NCBI RefSeq assembly: GCF_008638365.1
Contig: NZ_VWVU01000005.1
Location: forward strand, 1-64,000
Source of the DNA: Nocardiopsis quinghaiensis
Lineage (GTDB): Bacteria; Actinomycetota; Actinomycetes; Streptosporangiales; Streptosporangiaceae
Direction: 5' to 3'
DNA: 64,000 bases
In this document: piece by piece, positions 57,220 to 64,000 of the stretch
Layout of the letters: every line of letters begins with the position of its first letter
Numbering within the stretch: the first letter of the stretch is position 1
Made by a program: the position numbers and the translations under genes
The notes under the pieces: generated by a model
What the model was told of the DNA's origin: nothing
The model's input: only the letters and a program-made list of their open reading frames with translations
Database searches by the model: none

Positions 57220-58662
57220 ATGAGCCGGGAGTCCCGACCCGGGCAGTCCCGGCCCACCGCCGTCATCGTCATCGCGTCCGACGAACGCAGAGCCGAGATC
57301 CTCATCGAGGGGCACCGCCAGGTCGTCACCGGCCAGGCTCCCCGGGAGACGCGGCGCGCTGCGCTGGACGTCGCCACCGGCTACGCCGCCAGGATCGGGC
57401 AGCCGGTCCTCATCGACGCCCGCGACGCCAACGGCTACTGGCACCTGGTCGCCACACCCGACGGCGTGGTGCAGGCCGCGGACCAGGCAGTGTCCGGGCG
57501 AGCTCCGGCGCCGGCGCCTCCGACCATCCTCCGAGAGGAGGGCTCCGGCGGAAGGAAGCGCGCACTGGTCATCGTGGGGGCCGCCGTGCTCGCCCTGGTA
57601 CTGCTCGGCGGCACGGGCGCCGTCGTCTGGCGCCTCCTGCCCGGCTCCGAGGCGGCGTCCGGACCCGGGGCCACCGCGGACGTGACCACCCTGAACCACC
57701 CGGCACCCCCCGGCTTCGCCGGGACCGTCGACTTCAGCCGGGAACTCGCCCCGAGCAGTCAGCCGGGCGTCAGCCGCGAGGGCGACATGCTCGCCTACGT
57801 CGATCCCCAGGAGCGCCTCAACCTGCTCGGCGCCGAGGGCGAGCGCCGGTGGTCGGCGGAGCTGCCCGTGGCGGCCGGCGAGGTCCTCGGCGCCCCCCGC
57901 TTCGTGGAGTACGGCGGTGAGGCCGCCGTCGTCATGGAGACCGCGGGAACCCTGTGGTTCTGGCCCACCGCGGGCGGCTCTCCCAGCAGCGTGGAGATCC
58001 CCGAGGACACCTCCGCCCAGTACGCGGGCACTTCCGTTCTCGTCCGCAACGACCAGGATGCCTTCGTCCCGGTCGGGGAGGAACTCCGGCCGGTCGAGGT
58101 GCCCGAGGGTTCCGCGCCCATGCTGGCCGAGGGGGAGGACGTCCTCACCGCCGTCCTCAACGGCCCGTGGACCTGGGTCGGCCCCGACGACGGCCCCGTG
58201 GAGGTCAACGCCCAGCGTCCGGAGCGGGCGGGCGAGATGGAGTCGGTGGTCACCGCCCTGCGCGAGTACGTCATCGTCCGCTGGGAGCCCCTCCAGGGTG
58301 AGGGCACGCTCCTGGCCTTCCACGACAGCCGGGACGGCAGCGTCGTCGGCAGTGTCGAGGTCGACCCCGCCGATCTGGAGGGCGTGCGCCACCGCTCCGG
58401 CCCCATCGGTACCGACCTGGTCGCCTACGGGCCCGCGGTACTGGCCCCGGAGAGCGGCCGGTCCGCCGCGGTCCCCGGTTTCGAACCCGACATCACGGTC
58501 GGCTCCCGCGTCTTCGGCCGGCTCGACGGTGCCCTCGTGGCCGTCGACGCCGAGGGCGAGGTCGAGGAGGCCGAGGAGGGCTCCGTCCAGCCCAGTGGCC
58601 TGCTCGGTGAGCGGGCCGTCGTGGTCCATGACGACCACCTTTATGCCATCCCCTCTGAATAG
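57220..58662 (+). CDS. Single-pass membrane protein with PQQ-like extracytoplasmic domain
   Basis: The 480-residue product has a soluble N-terminal domain (about 1-95), one membrane helix (114-137) and a large extracytoplasmic part. That part is rich in short beta-type stretches such as MLAYVDPQERLNLLGAEGER and ALVAVDAEGEVEEAE, suggesting a propeller-like fold. I recognise no named family. ATG 57220 has GGAGG 5 nt upstream. The LAXTG surface protein starts only 29 nt later, so the two are probably co-transcribed and may act together at the cell surface. Confidence 0.72.
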   Translation: MSRESRPGQSRPTAVIVIASDERRAEILIEGHRQVVTGQAPRETRRAALDVATGYAARIGQPVLIDARDANGYWHLVATPDGVVQAADQAVSGRAPAPAPPTILREEGSGGRKRALVIVGAAVLALVLLGGTGAVVWRLLPGSEAASGPGATADVTTLNHPAPPGFAGTVDFSRELAPSSQPGVSREGDMLAYVDPQERLNLLGAEGERRWSAELPVAAGEVLGAPRFVEYGGEAAVVMETAGTLWFWPTAGGSPSSVEIPEDTSAQYAGTSVLVRNDQDAFVPVGEELRPVEVPEGSAPMLAEGEDVLTAVLNGPWTWVGPDDGPVEVNAQRPERAGEMESVVTALREYVIVRWEPLQGEGTLLAFHDSRDGSVVGSVEVDPADLEGVRHRSGPIGTDLVAYGPAVLAPESGRSAAVPGFEPDITVGSRVFGRLDGALVAVDAEGEVEEAEEGSVQPSGLLGERAVVVHDDHLYAIPSE

Positions 58663-58691
58663 ATCAGTTCACAAGAGAAGAAAGGAGTGGG

Positions 58692-59513
58692 ATGTCCCCC
58701 AACAAGCGGATTTTCACCGTGACTGCGGCCGGCCTGTTCATGGCCGGGTTCTCCGCGGCACCGGCGTTCGCTGCCCCCTTGGACGAGTCTGCCTCCGAGG
58801 CCGCCTCCCAGAGGGCCGAGGACGCGGGTATCGACCTTCCGGTCAACGAGTTCGACGCCGACGACGAGGGCAACGACCCCGGCGGTCCCAGTGACCCGGG
58901 CGAGGGTGGTGATCCGGGCGACGGTGGCGACCCTGGTGACCCGAGCGACCCTGGTGATCCGGGCGACGGTGGCGACCCGGGTGACCCCGGTGATCCGGGC
59001 GACCCTGGTGACCCCGGTGACCCTGGTGATCCGGGCGACGGTGGCGACCCCGGTGACCCTGGCGACCCTGGTGACCCTGGCGACCCCGGCGATCCGGGTG
59101 ACCCTGGTGACCCGGGCGACCCTGGTGACCCCGGTGACCCTGGCGACCCCGGCGACCCCGGCGATCCGGGTGACCCTGGCGACCCGGGCGACCCTGGTGA
59201 CCCGGGCGATCCCGGTGACCCGGGCGACGGCGGCACGCCTCCGGACAACGGCGGCACGCCTCCCGGCGACGGCACCGACCCGGGTGACGACGACGGTGAC
59301 GAGAGCCAGGCTCCCGGCATCAGCGCGCCCGGCAGCACCATCGCCGACGGCGGCCTCCCCGAGGCCCCGGCTCCGGTCAGCAGCGGTGGTGACGAGGCCC
59401 TCGCCACCACCGGCGTCGACATGCAGGGCTTCGTGCTCGGCGGCGCCGTGGTGACGGGCATCGGTGCTCTGGCTCTGTGGGCCAGCGCCCGCCGCCCGGA
59501 CCCGATCGCCTAG
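58692..59513 (+). CDS. Collagen-like Gly-Asp-Pro repeat surface protein with LAXTG anchor
   Basis: The 273-residue product has a Sec signal peptide (cleavage near PAFA-AP, residue 28) and a short acidic segment. A Gly-Asp-Pro/Gly-Asp-Gly repeat covers about residues 62-180, followed by a Gly/Pro/Asp spacer. The sorting signal is LATTG (237-241), a hydrophobic helix and a basic tail ASARRPD. LAXTG is the motif used by actinobacterial class E sortases, so the protein should be joined to peptidoglycan. AAAGGAG lies 6 nt before ATG 58692. The repeat keeps Gly at every third position, as in bacterial collagens, but is unusually acidic. Confidence 0.88.
   Translation: MSPNKRIFTVTAAGLFMAGFSAAPAFAAPLDESASEAASQRAEDAGIDLPVNEFDADDEGNDPGGPSDPGEGGDPGDGGDPGDPSDPGDPGDGGDPGDPGDPGDPGDPGDPGDPGDGGDPGDPGDPGDPGDPGDPGDPGDPGDPGDPGDPGDPGDPGDPGDPGDPGDPGDPGDPGDPGDGGTPPDNGGTPPGDGTDPGDDDGDESQAPGISAPGSTIADGGLPEAPAPVSSGGDEALATTGVDMQGFVLGGAVVTGIGALALWASARRPDPIA
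58875..59231 (+). repeat. Degenerate 9-bp tandem repeat encoding Gly-Asp-Pro
   Basis: About 350 bp consist of 9-bp units close to GGTGACCCT, varying mainly at third codon positions (GGC/GGT/GGG, GAC/GAT, CCT/CCC/CCG). All changes keep frame. GGTGGC insertions break it into blocks. Length should be prone to slippage and recombination. Confidence 0.9.
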
Positions 59514-59572
59514 CGGGTACCCCGCGGCGCACGGTCTCCCAGGCCCTCGGGTCCTTCGGACCGTGCACGCAC

Positions 59573-59604
59573 GGGCCCCGGCCGTCCTTCGACGGCCGGG
59601 GCCC
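59573..59604. terminator. Bidirectional 14-bp terminator
   Basis: Fourteen-base perfect arms (59573-59586 and 59591-59604) with loop CTTC lie between the LAXTG gene and the convergent MFS gene, followed on the plus strand by CTCTTGCG. Confidence 0.85.
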
Positions 59605-59642
59605 TCTTGCGTTCCTCCCGTTACCGGGGACCCCGGGCGGTC

Positions 59643-60839
59643 TCACACGCGAGGACGCAGCGCGAACGCCAGCAGGAAGGCGCCCACACCGGCCCCCGCG
59701 ATCACCCACAGCGCGCTCCCCAGGCTGGAGGAGTCGGCGAGGAAGCCCACCGTCGGCGGGAAGGCCAGGAAGCCCGCGCGTCCGAGCCAACCCACGACGG
59801 TGACCCCGTCCCCGGTGCGCACACCCGGCACGTTCCCCGCCGCCGCCAGGGTCAGCGGGAACAGCGTGGACACGCCCAGTCCCATCACCCCGAAGCCGAT
59901 CACCGTGGTCACCGGGTGCGGTAGCAGCAGGGCGAACGCGATCCCGCCGCCCGCGAGGAGCCCGCAGGCGCGCCCCACCGCGACCGCGCCGAAGCGGTCG
60001 GTCACCCGGTCGCCGAGCAGGCGGCCCAGCGTCATCATCGCCTGGCAGGCCACGAACGGCATCGCGGCCAGGAACAACGGGGCCTCCAACTCGGAGGTCA
60101 TGTACACCGCTCCCCAGGAGGCGGCCGAGTCCTCGATGCCACCGGCGAACATCAGCAGCACGCCGAGCAGCAGCAGGAGCAGTACGGCCCGCCCGGGGAC
60201 GCGCAGCCGCCGCCCGTTCTCGCCGTCGGTCCCGTCCTCCCGCTCGCTGTTGTCCGGCCCCGGCAGCAGCATCCGGCTCACCACCAGGTTCACGCACACC
60301 AGAAGCACGGCCACGCCGCCCAGATGCCACAGGATCGGCACCCCTGCCCCTGCCACGGCCGCGCCGAGCAGGCCGCCGGTGACCGCGGCCATGCTCCACA
60401 CCGCGTGGAAGGTGTTGATGATGGTGCGTTGGTAACGTCGCTGGACGCGCAGCCCGTGCGAGTTCTGCGCCGAGTCGGTCCAGGCGTCCGCGCTGCCCAG
60501 CACGAAGAGCGCCGCCGCCAGCATCCACCAGTTCTGCGCCAGCGCGATGAATGGAAGCGCTCCCAAGGAGACCAGGCTGGTGCCCACGGCCGTTCGGCCG
60601 CTGCCGAACCAGTGGATCATCGGACCCGCCAGCATCCCGGTCAGGATCGCTCCGGTGGGCATCGCCGCGATCGCCAGTCCCAGTTCCGCGTTGCTCAGCT
60701 CCAGTTGCGCCTTGATCACCGGGAGCCACGGCACGGCGTTGGTGTAGGTGAAGCCGTTGACGAAGAAGAGGGTGGAGACCGCGCCCCTGGCCCGGCGAGC
60801 CTCCGGAGGCGGGGACGCGGACCTGGTCTGGGTGTTCAC
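59643..60839 (-). CDS. Major facilitator superfamily transporter
   Basis: The 398-residue product has about twelve helices with a soluble central loop rich in Asp, Glu, Gly and Arg (near residue 200). The first half carries STLFFVNGFTYTNAVPWLPV and LGLAIAAMPTGAILTGMLAG, as in FucP/YbjJ-like carriers. The substrate is unknown. GTG 60839 is preferred because GGGAG lies about 6 nt upstream; another GTG at 60851 would add four residues. Confidence 0.85.
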   Translation of the reverse strand: MNTQTRSASPPPEARRARGAVSTLFFVNGFTYTNAVPWLPVIKAQLELSNAELGLAIAAMPTGAILTGMLAGPMIHWFGSGRTAVGTSLVSLGALPFIALAQNWWMLAAALFVLGSADAWTDSAQNSHGLRVQRRYQRTIINTFHAVWSMAAVTGGLLGAAVAGAGVPILWHLGGVAVLLVCVNLVVSRMLLPGPDNSEREDGTDGENGRRLRVPGRAVLLLLLLGVLLMFAGGIEDSAASWGAVYMTSELEAPLFLAAMPFVACQAMMTLGRLLGDRVTDRFGAVAVGRACGLLAGGGIAFALLLPHPVTTVIGFGVMGLGVSTLFPLTLAAAGNVPGVRTGDGVTVVGWLGRAGFLAFPPTVGFLADSSSLGSALWVIAGAGVGAFLLAFALRPRV

Positions 60840-61160
60840 GGCGGCTCCCACGGTGGTTTCGGTGCGCGCAGATATTATCCAGTCCGGTCATCGGATGACA
60901 TACCTTTTCCGCGACCCGCCGCGACGGGCTTGCCTTAGGGCGCGGTCCCGATTTACATGGAGGTCCCGCTCCGTCATCGAACGGACCCCGCCCGCCCCGA
61001 CCTCCGGTACCCAGCCCTCCCCGAACGCCGCCCGTGCCCCCAGGGCCCTCGGCCCCGTTCCGCGGTCCGCTTCCGCGCAAGGGCCACCCAGCCCGCTGTC
61101 CGCCGACTCCCTCGCGCCGGGAACCGTGCCCGTACGGCCCGGACGGAACCGGAAGATCCC
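60840..61160. other. 321-nt gap between MFS and GNAT genes
   Basis: No convincing gene. The first 60 nt, around AGATATTATCC (60870), are relatively A+T-rich and probably hold the divergent promoters. The rest is Pro/Arg-rich in all frames and looks like leader or spacer. Confidence 0.4.
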
Positions 61161-61721
61161 ATGATCAACACGAGCGCGCTGCGAGAGAAACCCACACTCA
61201 CCGGGAGGAGCGTACGTCTGGTGCCCCTGGCCCCGGAGCACACCGACGCCTACTTCACCGCCAGCCTCGACGGGGAGGTCCGCAGGCTCACCGGCACCCA
61301 CCGCGACATCACCTACGCGCAGGCCAAGGAGTGGTGTGAGACCCGCGTGGACCGCACCGACCGCCTGGACCTGGCCATCACCGCGCCCGAGGACGGGCGC
61401 TACCTGGGCGAACTGTCCATCTACGCCGTCTCTCCCGAGAACGAGAGCGCGGGATACCGCATCGCCCTGTCCGCGATCGAGTTCACCGGTCAGGGCCTGG
61501 GCCGGGAGGCAACCCAGCTCGTGCTGGAGTACGCCTTCGAGCGCATCGGCCTGCACCGCGTCTGGCTGTACGTCTACGCCTTCAACATGAGGGCCATCGC
61601 CGCCTACCGCTCCTGCGGGTTCTCCGTGGAGGGGCGGCTGCGCGACTCCCTGCTGTGGGAGGGGCGCCGCCATGACGCCCTGCTGATGGCCGTGCTCAGG
61701 AACGGCTTCCGCCGTACCTGA
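61161..61721 (+). CDS. GNAT-family N-acetyltransferase (RimJ/RimL-like)
   Basis: The 186-residue product has the RimJ-type layout: LTGRSVRLVPLAPEHTDAYF at the N-terminus, the acetyl-CoA loop GQGLGREATQLVLEYAFERI near residues 113-132, and VYAFNMRAIAAYRSCGFSVE then GRLRDSLLWEGR. Such enzymes acetylate protein N-termini, ribosomal proteins or small amines; the target is unknown. ATG 61161 has GGAAG 6 nt upstream. It is a single gene between MFS and the phosphoribosyltransferase fusion. Confidence 0.87.
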   Translation: MINTSALREKPTLTGRSVRLVPLAPEHTDAYFTASLDGEVRRLTGTHRDITYAQAKEWCETRVDRTDRLDLAITAPEDGRYLGELSIYAVSPENESAGYRIALSAIEFTGQGLGREATQLVLEYAFERIGLHRVWLYVYAFNMRAIAAYRSCGFSVEGRLRDSLLWEGRRHDALLMAVLRNGFRRT

Positions 61722-61852
61722 CGCATGGGTTTTGTCCGGGCCCGGGGTTGCAAACGCCGTGTCGGGGGGTATCCCGGTAGCACTTTCCAGCGGCTCACTC
61801 CACACAGCCGAGAGGAGCGGTACCGGGGCCCGGGTCCCGGACCGGTGAGGAC

Positions 61853-63172
61853 ATGAACCCAGTACCCGTTTCACTGCCCTTCGCCGACCGGTCGGAGGCG
61901 GGACGCCGCCTCGCGGAGCGGGTGCGCCCCTTCACGGTCAACGATCCGCTCGTGCTGGCCCTGCCCCGAGGCGGGGTACCGGTCGGTGCGGAGCTCGCCC
62001 AGCGGCTCGACGCCGACTTCGACGTAGTCATGGTCCGCAAGATCGGCATGCCCGGCCGGCCCGAGCTGGGGGTCGGGGCGATCGCCGAGGACGGACGCGT
62101 ACTCTACGACGACCTCGCCCTGGCCCGGATGCACGTGCCCCGCCAGGCCCTGTCCGACACCGTCGCCGCCGAGCGCGACGAACTCGACCGCAGGCGCCGC
62201 GTCTACCGCGGTGAGCGCCCGGGCCCCAGAATCGCCGGGCGCGACTGTGTGGTCGTGGACGACGGCGTCGCCACCGGCGGCACCGCGCGCGCCGCGCTGC
62301 GCATGATCCGCCAGGCCGGACCGGCCCAGCTGGTCCTGGCCGTGCCCGTCGCCTCGCCGGAGGCGGTCGAGCTGCTGCGGGAGGAGGTCGACGCCCTGGT
62401 GGTGCTCAGTGCGCCGGACAACTTCCGTGCGGTGGGGGAGTGGTACCGCGACTTCGGCCAGCTCTCCGACAGCCGCGTCACCGAGATCCTGGCCGAGAGC
62501 ACGCACACGCACACGCACACGCGGCCGCGGCCCGACACGGCCCGAGGCGTGCGCGTGCGTGCCGGGCGGGTCTACCTCGACGGCGATCTCACCGTACCCG
62601 CCGACCTGCACGGTGCGGTGGTCATGGCCTCGGAGGAGGAACGCGGCGGCCATCGGCGGCGGTCGGTCGCCGCGGTCCTGCAGCGGGCGGGGTACGCCAC
62701 CCTGGTCCTGGACCTGCTGACCGGACAGGAGCGCTCCTCCGGAACCGGCGGTGTCGAGGCCGGCGTCCTCGGCGAGCGGTTGGGCGCCGCGGTCACCTGG
62801 CTGCGCCGGGCCGCCGACGCGGCCGACGAACCCCTGGGCGTGCTGGCCTCGGGTGAGGCCGCCGCGGCCGCGCTGGTCACCGCGGCCGAACAACCCCAGG
62901 ACGTGGCCGCGGTGGTGGTGCACGGCGGCCGGATCGATCTGGCCGGGGACAGCCTGCCGGGTGTGCGGGCACCGGTTCTGGTGCTGCTGGAGGGCGGAGA
63001 CTCCTTCGTGCGCGAACTCGGCGAGTGGGCACGCGGCCGGATGGGCGGTCCCACCGACCTACGGGTGACGGCGGGCGCCGAACGGCTGCTCGGGGACTCC
63101 GGCGAGTGGCGACGGGTGGCCTCGCAGGCCCTGGACTGGTTCGACCTGCACCTGGGCCGGGAGACCCGGTGA
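61853..63172 (+). CDS. Phosphoribosyltransferase fused to a dienelactone-hydrolase-like domain
   Basis: The 439-residue product joins a type-I phosphoribosyltransferase (about 1-210, PRPP loop VVVDDGVATGGT at 133-144) to an alpha/beta-hydrolase domain (about 235-439) through a Thr-His repeat linker (217-223). The fusion type is known in actinomycetes. In the hydrolase half Ser333 (LASGEAAAAAL) sits where the nucleophile is expected. The usual GATH histidine position is occupied by Arg411 (AGAERLLGD), so this half may be inactive. Substrate unknown. Confidence 0.85.
   Translation: MNPVPVSLPFADRSEAGRRLAERVRPFTVNDPLVLALPRGGVPVGAELAQRLDADFDVVMVRKIGMPGRPELGVGAIAEDGRVLYDDLALARMHVPRQALSDTVAAERDELDRRRRVYRGERPGPRIAGRDCVVVDDGVATGGTARAALRMIRQAGPAQLVLAVPVASPEAVELLREEVDALVVLSAPDNFRAVGEWYRDFGQLSDSRVTEILAESTHTHTHTRPRPDTARGVRVRAGRVYLDGDLTVPADLHGAVVMASEEERGGHRRRSVAAVLQRAGYATLVLDLLTGQERSSGTGGVEAGVLGERLGAAVTWLRRAADAADEPLGVLASGEAAAAALVTAAEQPQDVAAVVVHGGRIDLAGDSLPGVRAPVLVLLEGGDSFVRELGEWARGRMGGPTDLRVTAGAERLLGDSGEWRRVASQALDWFDLHLGRETR
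62501..62524 (+). repeat. Short ACGCAC tandem repeat encoding Thr-His linker
   Basis: Three ACGCAC units and a fourth partial one lie exactly between the two domains of the fusion protein. Copy-number change would alter linker length by two residues without a frameshift. Confidence 0.85.
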
Positions 63173-63237
63173 GCCGGGCCGGGGCCGTCCCCCTCGGAGG
63201 ATCGTGCGTGGGTGTCACAGGAGGCGGGGGCATGAGA

Positions 63238-63283
63238 AAACCCGCGGCGCCCTCGACGGTTGTCGTCGGGGCGCCGCGGGTTT
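63238..63283. terminator. Bidirectional 14-bp terminator with A/T flanks
   Basis: Arms AAACCCGCGGCGCC (63238-63251) and GGCGCCGCGGGTTT (63270-63283) form a perfect 14-bp stem with A-run on one side and T-run on the other, plus an inner CGAC-GGTT-GTCG hairpin. It serves the fusion gene and the convergent WhiB gene. Confidence 0.92.
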
Positions 63284-63334
63284 ACTCGGGGGCCGGGGCC
63301 ACCGGGGAAGATCCGTTGTGCGCGGGAACCTCGG

Positions 63335-63634
63335 TCAGGCAGCGTTGGCGCGGCGCATACGGCGACGGCGCTCGGAAGCGCGCTCGTCCTCGTTCAGACC
63401 GCCCCAGGTTCCGTACTTCTCCGGACGCGAGATCGCGTAGTCCAGGCAGTCGGTTCGAACCGGGCAGGCCGCACAGATCTCCTTGGCCTTGCGCTCGCGG
63501 ATCTCCCGCTCCGGCTGGCGTTCGCCGTCCGGGCCGAAGAAGAGCACAAGGTCCTCGCCCCGGCACGCGGCGGCATCCTGCCACCCCCAGCTCGGGCGGG
63601 GGCGCAGCGCGGCCTGCCGACGTACCTGAGACAT
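63335..63634 (-). CDS. WhiB-family iron-sulfur transcription factor
   Basis: The 99-residue product has the four conserved [4Fe-4S] cysteines Cys24, Cys54, Cys57 and Cys63 (CPVRTDC), the beta-turn GTWGG (75-79) and a strongly basic C-terminus ERRRRMRR for DNA contact. WhiB-like proteins are actinobacteria-specific and work with the primary sigma factor in development, redox or antibiotic response. It lacks the AT-hook of WhiB7. ATG 63634 has AGAGGTGG upstream. I cannot place it in a named subclass with confidence. Confidence 0.93.
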   Translation of the reverse strand: MSQVRRQAALRPRPSWGWQDAAACRGEDLVLFFGPDGERQPEREIRERKAKEICAACPVRTDCLDYAISRPEKYGTWGGLNEDERASERRRRMRRANAA

Positions 63635-64000
63635 GCTTGAACCACCTCTACTGAAATCACTAGTAAGCTGTCGAAAAAGCTTCAGTCACCAAAAATTGGT
63701 CATGCGGCGTGAGCGCCACCCCGCACGACGCGAACGCCGTGGGGCACTGGCGATGTTCCCCGGTGTGTCTGAGACCACGAGAAGCACAGCCTTGCGGCAC
63801 TGGTCCGCCGATGACGGAGTGCTCTCACGCGAACGGCTGCGGAGGCGGTGACGGCCTCCGTCCGAGCCGGTACGTAATCATGCCATCCCCACTCCCGCTC
63901 ATGCACGAGGGGTAGGGAAATTACTCGCACAACCGTTACCGAAACCTGATGGCTGTCGACCGATCTACGGTCGTTTGTCCGAGTTTTTCGCACATCGTCA
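63635..64000. other. Upstream region of the WhiB gene to the window end
   Basis: No convincing gene is present. The part nearest WhiB is A+T-rich and contains the inverted repeat ACCAA-AAA-TTGGT (63688-63700), a possible operator or promoter element. A CGACCG-ATCTA-CGGTCG hairpin followed by TTTG (63957-63976) may terminate a gene beyond the window. Confidence 0.45.

Noticed and set aside
58875..59231. Possible CRISPR array
   Set aside because: The repeats are 9-bp coding units without spacers, so this is a coding tandem repeat.
58664..59461. Minus-strand frame encoding Gly-Ser-Pro collagen-like repeats
   Set aside because: It is the complement of the Gly-Asp-Pro repeat. It lacks a signal peptide and start context, whereas the plus frame has ribosome-binding site, signal peptide and sorting signal.

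Overview
The window is very G+C-rich DNA from an actinomycete. WhiB, a decarboxylating (coproporphyrin-dependent) haem pathway ending in HemQ, an F420-type luciferase-like oxidoreductase, a LAXTG (sortase E-type) surface protein, a polycysteine leader peptide and many GTG or leaderless starts all point that way. Protein resemblance suggests a Nocardiopsis-like member of the Streptosporangiales; this is inference, since no search was run. Apart from a cut-off IS982-type transposase at the left edge, it is ordinary chromosomal core mixed with lineage-specific genes. I see no rRNA, tRNA, CRISPR array or prophage.

Layout. 0-6.4 kb: transposase fragment; EamA exporter preceded by a 15-codon leaderless ORF and a strong hairpin; a four-gene chain with ATGA overlaps (ECF sigma, zinc-finger membrane protein, ABC ATPase, ABC permease); divergent luciferase-like oxidoreductase. 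6.4-14.3 kb: aconitase behind two MarR-type palindromes, SRPBCC protein, small secreted protein, Ser/Thr kinase with an unrecognised C-terminal half, uridine-kinase-like protein. 14.4-20.2 kb: ROK regulator and a sugar ABC importer, then a TauE/SafE-type exporter. 20.4-28.5 kb: dxs, ferredoxin-NADP reductase, zinc metallopeptidase, TetR/MMPL pair. 28.6-30.0 kb: a PD-(D/E)XK (Rpn) gene and a YrhK gene between two identical 42-bp terminator repeats. 30.0-36.8 kb: fatty-acid oxidation pair, TPR protein, RNase D, DUF3000 protein. 37.0-41.6 kb: hemE, hemY, hemQ with a DUF4349 lipoprotein on the other strand. 41.7-50.8 kb: pssA/psd, msrB, GntR regulator, RibD-C reductase, glgX, AidB-like acyl-CoA dehydrogenase. 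50.9-55.7 kb: pdxH, chelatase, and the sulfate-assimilation genes cysH, zinc ribbon and sir behind a polycysteine leader peptide with two mutually exclusive hairpins. 55.7-64 kb: YihY membrane protein, a membrane protein paired with a Gly-Asp-Pro collagen-like LAXTG protein, MFS transporter, GNAT enzyme, phosphoribosyltransferase/hydrolase fusion, WhiB.

How the parts work together. hemE, hemY and hemQ supply three steps of haem synthesis. sir and cysH reduce activated sulfate to sulfide under probable cysteine control; the adjacent CbiX-like chelatase may make sirohaem for Sir. pssA and psd form the phosphatidylethanolamine branch. fadA and fadB form a beta-oxidation complex. Convergent gene pairs are repeatedly separated by long perfect hairpins (up to 23 bp), and at least seven starts sit 6-7 nt below a -10-like hexamer, which suggests leaderless transcripts.
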